DNA of 64,000 nt. Origin: Ehretia macrophylla. Taxonomy: Eukaryota; Streptophyta; Magnoliopsida; Boraginales; Ehretiaceae. A program made the translations under genes and the position numbers. The notes under the pieces are model-generated. The model was given only the letters and a program-made list of their open reading frames with translations. It did not search any database and was not told the DNA's origin. Below are positions 57,810 through 64,000 of the stretch, piece after piece (within the stretch, counting starts at the first letter, position 1; each line of letters starts with the position of its first letter). The stretch is taken from NCBI GenBank assembly GCA_037974665.1, contig CM075775.1:39458152-39522151 (forward strand), given 5' to 3'.

Positions 57810-60800
57810 AATAGGCACAAATGGGCAGGCTTGCTGCCCCCATCGTAGAGCTCTTAGAAAGCTTTCCAACCATATGTTGTGCACCACTTAACTCCTTACG
57901 AATCAAAAGTTATGGGCACCGGAGCAAAGGAGACCTGGTCCTACACCCCACGCCCTAGGTTTGCAGGCCCAGCCTCTACGTGAAGCGAAGATGTCTTGCC
58001 CAAGGTACCGTGGGATTCGATAATAGAAATGTGATGGATTAGGTTGTCGTCCTTTTCGCGGCTCACGATGTACGATTCGGGATGAAAAAGCAGCGCAAAA
58101 GAAGAAAAGTATCCCGAAACTGATGAAAACGTTCGATTTAGGGCTCCGAAAATAGGCACAACAGAGCAGGCTTGCTACCCCTGTCGTAGAGCTCTTTGAG
58201 AGATTTCCAACGGAATGCTGTGCACCGCGTAACTCCTTACGGATCGAAAGTTATGGGCACCGGAGCGACGGAGACCTGGTCCCAAGCCCCACGCCATCGG
58301 TTTACGGGCCTAGCCTCTACGTGAGGCATAGTTGTTTTGCCAAAGGTGCAGTAGGATTCGGTAATAGAAATGTGATAGATTAGGTTGTCGTCCTTTTTGC
58401 GACTTATGACGTACGATCCGGGACAGAAAAATAGCGCAAAAGAAGAAAAATGTTCCAAAACTAATGAAAACGTTCGATTTTGGTCTGCAAAAATAGGCGC
58501 ATCCGAGCAGGCTTGTTGCCACCGTCGTAAAGCTCTCAGAGAGCTTTCAAACGGTATGATGTGCGCCGCGTAACTCTTTACGAATCAAAAGTTATGGGTA
58601 CCGGAGCAACAGAGACCTAATCCCACGCCCCACGCCCTCGGTTTGCGGGCCCAGCCTCTACGTGAAGCGAAGATGTCTTGCCCAAGATGCCGTGGTATTC
58701 GGTAATAGAAATGCGATGGATTAGCTTGTCGTCCTTTTCGCGGCTCACGACGTACTATCCGGGACGAAAAAACAGCGCAAAAGAAGAAAAGTGCCCGAAA
58801 TTGATGAAAATGTTTGATTTTGGATTTCAAAAACAGGTGCAGCTGAGCAAGCTTGTATCCCCCGTCGTAGAACACTCAGAGAGCTTTCCAACGGTATGCT
58901 GTGCGCCGTGTAACTCCTTACAGATCGAAATTTATGGGCACCGGAGCGACGGAGACCTGGTCCCAAGCCCCACGCCATCGGTTTGCGGGCCCAGCCTCTA
59001 CGTGAGAGGAAGTTGTCTTGCCCAAGGTACAGTGGGATTCGGTAATAGAAATGTGATGGATTAGACTATCGTCCTTTTTTCGGCTTACGACGTACGATCT
59101 GGGACGGAAAAACAGCGCAAAAGAAGAAAAGTGTCCCAAAACGGATGAAAGCGTTCCATTTAGGGCTCCGAAATCAGCCGCAACCGAGTAAGCTTGTTGT
59201 CCCCATCGTAGAGCTCTCAAATAGCTTTCCAACGGTATGAAGTGCGCCGTGTAACTCCTTACAAATCAAAAGTTATGGGCACCGATGCAAAAGAAACCTG
59301 GTCCCAAGCCCCATGCCCTCGGCTTGCGGGCCCTGCCTCTATGTGAAGCGAAGATGTCTTGCCTAAGGTGCCATGGGATTCGGTAATAGAAATGTGATGG
59401 ATTAGGTTGTCATCCTTTTTGCGGCTCACGACGTACGATCTAGGACCAAAAAATAGTGCAAAAGAAGAAAAGTGTCCCGAAACTGATGAAAATGTTTAAT
59501 TTTGGGCTCCGAAAATAGGCGCAGCCAAGCAGGCTTGCTGCCCCCATCGTAGGCCTCTTAGAGAACTTTCCAATGGTATGTTGTGCGCCGCGTAACTCCT
59601 TACGGGTCAAAAGTTATGGTCACTAAAGTGACGGAGACCTTGTCCCAAGCCCCACGCCCTCGGTTTACGGGCCAAGCCTCTATGTGAGGCGAAGTTGTCT
59701 TGCCTAAAGTGTCATGGGATTTGATAATAGAAATGTGATGGATTAGGTTGTCGTTCTTTTTGTAGCTCACGACGTACGATCCGGGATAAAAAAACAGCGC
59801 AAAAGAAGAAAAGTGTCCCAAAAATGATGAAAACATTCGATTTTGTCTCCGAGAATAGGCGCAGCCAATCTAGCTTGCTACCCCTGTCGTAGAGCTCTTG
59901 GAGAGCTTTCCAACGGTATGTTGTGCGGTGTGTAACTCCATACGGATCAAAAGTTATGGGCGCCAGAACGATGGAGACCTGGTCCCAACCCCACGCCCTC
60001 GGTTTGCAGGCCCAGCCTCTACGTGAAGCGAAGTTGTTTTGCCCAAGGTACCGTGGGATTCGGTAATAGAAATGTGATGGATTACGTTGTCGTCCTTTTT
60101 GCGGCTCACGACGTACGATCCGGGATAGAAAAATTGCACTAAAGAAGAAAAGTGTCCCAAAACTATTGAAAACATTCGATTTTGGGCTCTGAAAATAGGT
60201 GCAGCCGAGTAGGCTTGCTACTATCATCGTAGAGCTCTCAGAAAGCTTTCCAACGGTGTGATGTGCGTCGCGTAACTCCTTACGAATCAAAAGTTATAGG
60301 CATCAGAGCAACAGAGACCTGATCCTACGCCCCACGCCCTCGGTTTGTGGGCCCAGCCTCTACGTGAAGCGAAGATGTCTTGCCAAAGATGCCGTGGTAT
60401 TCGGTAATAGAAATGCGATGGATTAGCTTGTCGTCCTTTTCACGGCTCACGAAGTACTATCCGAGACGAAAAAATAGCGCAAAAAAAAGAAAAGTGTCCC
60501 GAAACTGGTAAAAACATTCGATTTTGATCTACGAAAGTAGGCGCAGCTAAGCAAGCTTGCTACCCCCGTCGTAGAGCTCTCAGAGAGCTTTCCAACAGTA
60601 TGTTGTGCACCGCATAACTCCTTACGGATCAAAAGTTATGGGCACCAGAGCGACGGAGAATCGTCCCAAGCCCCACGCCCTCGGTTTGTGTTCCCAACCT
60701 CTACGTGAGGCGAAGTTGTCTTGCTCTAGGTGCCGTGGGATTCGGTAATAGTAATGGGATCGATTAGGTTGTCATACTTTTTGCGGCTCACGACGTACGA

Positions 60801-63800
60801 TTCGGGACGGAAAAACAGCGCAAAAGAAGAAAAGTGTCTGAAAACTGATGAAAACGTTCGATTTTGGGCTCAGTAAATAGGCGCAGCCAAGGAGGATTGA
60901 TACCCCTGTTGTAGAGCTCTCGGAGAGCTATCCAAAGGTATGTTGTGTACCGCGTAACTCCTTACGGATCAAAAATTTTGGGCACCGGAGCGACGGAGAC
61001 CTGGTCCTAAGCCCCACGCCCTAGGTTTGCGGGCCCTGCCTCTACGTGAGGCAAAGTTGTCTTGCCCAATGTGCCGTGGGATTCAGTAATAGAAATATGA
61101 TCTATTACGTTGTTGTCATTTTTGCAGCTCACGACGTACGATCCGGAATGGAAAAACTGCACAAAAGAAAAAAAATGTCCTTAAAGTGATGAAAATGTTC
61201 GATTTTGGGTTCCGAAAATAGGCGCAGCAGAGCAGGTTTGCTGCCCCTGTCGTAGAGCTCTCAGAAAGCTTTCCAACGGTATGATGTGCCCTGCATAACT
61301 CCTTACGAATCAAAAGTTATGGGCACCGGAGCAACGGAGACCTGGTCCCAAGCCCCACGCCCTCTGTTTGGGGGACCCAGCCTCTACGTGAAGCGAAGAT
61401 GTCTTGCATAAGGTGCCATGGGATTCGGTAATAGAAATGTGATGGATTAGGTTGTCGTCCTTTTTGTGGCTCACGCGTTATATCCGGGATGAAAAAACAG
61501 CGCAAAAGAGGAAAAATATCCCAAAACTGATGAAAATGATCGATTTAGGTCTCCGAAAATAGGCACAACCGAGCAAGCTTTCTCGCCCCGTCATAGAGTA
61601 CTCAAAGAGCTTTCCAACGATATGCTGTACGCCACGTACATCCTTACGGGTCAAAAGTTATGGGCGCCGGAGCGACGGAGACCTGGTCCTAAACCCCACG
61701 CCCTCGGTTTGTGGGCCCAGCCTCTACGTGAGGTGCAGTTGTCTTGCCTAAGGTACCGTGGGATTTGGTAATAGAAATGTGATGGATTAGGTTGTCGTCC
61801 TTTTCGCGGCTTGTGACGTACGATCCGGGACAGAAAAATAGCGTAAAAGAATAAAAGTGTCCTGAAACTGATGAAAATGTTCGATTTAGAGCTTTGAAAA
61901 TAGGCGCAACCGAGCAAGCTTGCTACCCCCGTCGTAGAGCTCTCAGAGAGCTTTCCAATGGTATGCTGTGCACTGCGTAACTATTTACGAATCAAAAGTT
62001 ATCGGCACCGGAGCAAAGGAGACCTGGTCCCAAGCCCCACGCCCTCGGTTTGCGGGCCCGGCCTCTACGCGAAGGGAATTTGTCTTGCCCAAGGTGCCGT
62101 GGGATTCGGTAATAGAAATGTGATGGATTAGGTTGTCATCCTTTTCGCGATGCACAACGTACGATCCGGGATAGAAAAATAGCGAAAAAGAAGAAAAGTG
62201 TCACGAAACTGATGAAAACGTTAGATTTTGGGCTCCGAAAATAGGCGCAGCCGAGAAGGCTTGCTGCCCCCATCTTAGAGCTCTTAGAAAGCTTTCCAAC
62301 GGCATGATGTGCGCACGTAACTCCTTACGAATCAAAAGTTATGGGCACCGGAGCAACGGAGACCTGATCACACGCCCCACGTCCTCGGTTTGCGGGCCCA
62401 GCCTCTACGTGAGTCGAAGTTGTCTTGCCCAAAGTGCTGTGGGATTCGGTAATAGAAATGAGATGGATTAAGTTGTCATCCTTTTTGCGGCTCACAACGT
62501 ATGATCCGGGATAAAAAAAAACTGCGCAAAAGAAGAAAAGTGTCCCAAAACTGATGAAAATGTTCAATTTTGGGGTTTGAAAATAGGCGCAGCCGAGCGG
62601 GCTTGCTACAACAGTCGTATAGCTCTCAAAGAGCTTTCCAACGATATGTTGTGCACTGCGTAACTCCTTACGGATCAAAAGTTATAGGCACGAGAGCGAC
62701 GGAGACCTGGTCCCAAGCCCCACGCCACCGGTTGGCGGGCCCAGCCTCTACGTAAGGCGAAGTTGTCTTGCCCAAGGTGCCATGGGATTTGGTAATAGAA
62801 ATTTGATGGATTAGGTTGTCGTCCTTTTTGCAACTCACGACGTACGATGCGGGATGAAAAAATAGCGCAAAAGAAGAAAAGTGTCCCAAAACTGATGAAA
62901 ACGTTCGATTTTGGGATCGGCAAATAGTTGCAGCCAAGCAGGCTTGCTACCACCGTCGTAGAGCTCTCAGAGAGATTTCCAAGGGTATGTTGTGCGCCGT
63001 GTAACTCCTTACAGATCAAAAGTTACGGGCACCGTAGCGACGGAGACCTGGTCCTAAACCCCGCGCCCTCGATTTGCTGGGCCAGCCTATACGTGAGGCG
63101 AAGTTGTCTTGCCCAAGGTGCCATGGGATTTGATAATAGAAATGTGATGGGTTAGGTTGTCCTCTTTTTCGCGGCTCACGACGTATGATCCGGGACGAAA
63201 AAACACCGCAAAAGAATAAAATTGTCTCGAAACTGATGAAAATGTTTGATTTCAGCTCCGAAAAAAGGCACAGCCGAGTAGGCTTGCTGCCCCCGTCGTA
63301 GAGCTCTCAGAGAGCTTATCAACAGTATGCTGTGATTTGCGTAACCCGTTACAAACCAAAAGTTATGGGCACCGGAGAGACGGAGACCTTGTCCCAAGAA
63401 CCACGCCCTCGGCTTGCGGGCCCAGTCTTTAAGTGAGGCGAAGTTGTCTAGCCCAAGGTGCAGTGCGTTTCGGTAATAAAAATGTGATGGACTACGTTGT
63501 CGTCCTTTTCGCGGCTCACGACATACGATATGGGATAGAAAAACTGCACAAAAGAAGAAAGATGTCCAGAAACTATTGAAAACGTTCGATTTTGGGCTCT
63601 GAAAATAGGCGCAGCAGTGCCGGCTTGTTGCCCCCGTCATAGAGCTCTCAGAAAGCTTTCCAACGGTATGATGTGCGCCGTGTAACTCCTTACGAATCAA
63701 AAGTTATATGCACCGGAGCAATGGAGACTTGGTCCCAAGCCCCACACCCTCAGTTTGGGGGACCCAGCCTATACGTGAAGTGAAGATGTCTTGCCCAAGG

Positions 63801-64000
63801 TGCCATCGAATTCAGTAATAGAAATGTGATAGATTAGGTTGTCGTCCTTTTTGCGGCTCACGCGTACTATCCGGGATGAAAAAATAGGGCAAAAAAAGAA
63901 AAAGTGTCCTGAAACTGATGAAAATGATCAATTTAGGTCTCCAAAAATAGGCACAACCGAGCAGGCTTTCTCGCCCAGTCATAGAGCTCTCACAGAGATT
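57805..64000. repeat. Tandem satellite array, segment 3
   Basis: About 18 monomers, in the same orientation as the other segments, cut by the window end. Some monomer types recur: CGTGGTATTCGGTAATAG with ATGCGATGG at 58691 and 60393 (1702 apart, five monomers), and GTTTGGGGGACCCAG at 61366 and 63753 (2387 apart, seven monomers). Both seven-monomer partners also share a shortened CTCACGCGT and a CTTTCTCGCCC variant. The longer minus-strand frames here (59712-60290, 63176-63700) run through two monomers because of frame-shifting indels and contain no recognisable domain. No gene is visible. Confidence 0.95.

Noticed and set aside
59712-60290. 192-codon minus-strand open frame (also 174 codons at 63176-63700 and 147 at 10433-10876)
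   Set aside because: Each runs through more than one satellite monomer only because small indels (for example a lost G in CCCAACCCCACG near 59985) bring frames into register. No domain and no start context; identical stretches in other monomers are out of frame.

Overview
The window is heterochromatic DNA from a plant nuclear genome. I see no protein-coding gene, rRNA, tRNA or CRISPR array. About 44.7 kb is one tandem satellite array (monomer about 341 bp, roughly 131 monomers). About 19.2 kb is transposable-element DNA of a single LTR-retrotransposon family that inserted into the array twice. A plant source is inferred from the large-LTR, gene-less element, its PBS matching plant initiator-Met tRNA, a polypurine tract, 5-bp target duplications and a satellite monomer of dinucleosome length. 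The species cannot be named from this sequence.

Layout. (1) 1-34606: satellite. From 1010 to 14625 it forms ten complete units of a four-monomer higher-order repeat (HOR; classes A-B-C-D, 1362 bp), preceded by a shortened three-monomer unit with an A/B hybrid monomer. The HOR ends inside a chimeric monomer near 14732. From there to 34.6 kb the organisation changes repeatedly: irregular monomers (14.7-16.3 kb), a second four-monomer unit amplified three times at 1363 bp spacing (16.3-20.8 kb), long segments duplicated at 4088 bp spacing (twelve monomers, 19.98-26.93 kb), and a ten-monomer duplication (27.2-33.7 kb). (2) 34607-50384: a 15.8-kb retrotransposon on the minus strand, with 3.8-kb LTRs, PBS, PPT, a 2.9-kb non-coding interior and a near-perfect 5-bp target duplication. 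Its 3' LTR is split by a nested 5.6-kb rearranged relative (35679-41267). (3) 50385-54343: satellite, including one shortened monomer. (4) 54344-57804: a solo LTR of the same family on the plus strand with a perfect CCGAA target duplication. (5) 57805-64000: satellite with a seven-monomer periodicity in its last part.

How it fits together: the array evolved by unequal exchange and conversion in local domains, then was invaded by a gag/pol-less (LARD-like) element that must have been mobilised by an autonomous partner. One insertion kept both LTRs and was itself invaded; the other was reduced to a solo LTR. The two direct insertions into satellite lie only about 12 bp apart in monomer phase. 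All open reading frames in the satellite appear to be by-products of repetition; none has a recognisable domain.
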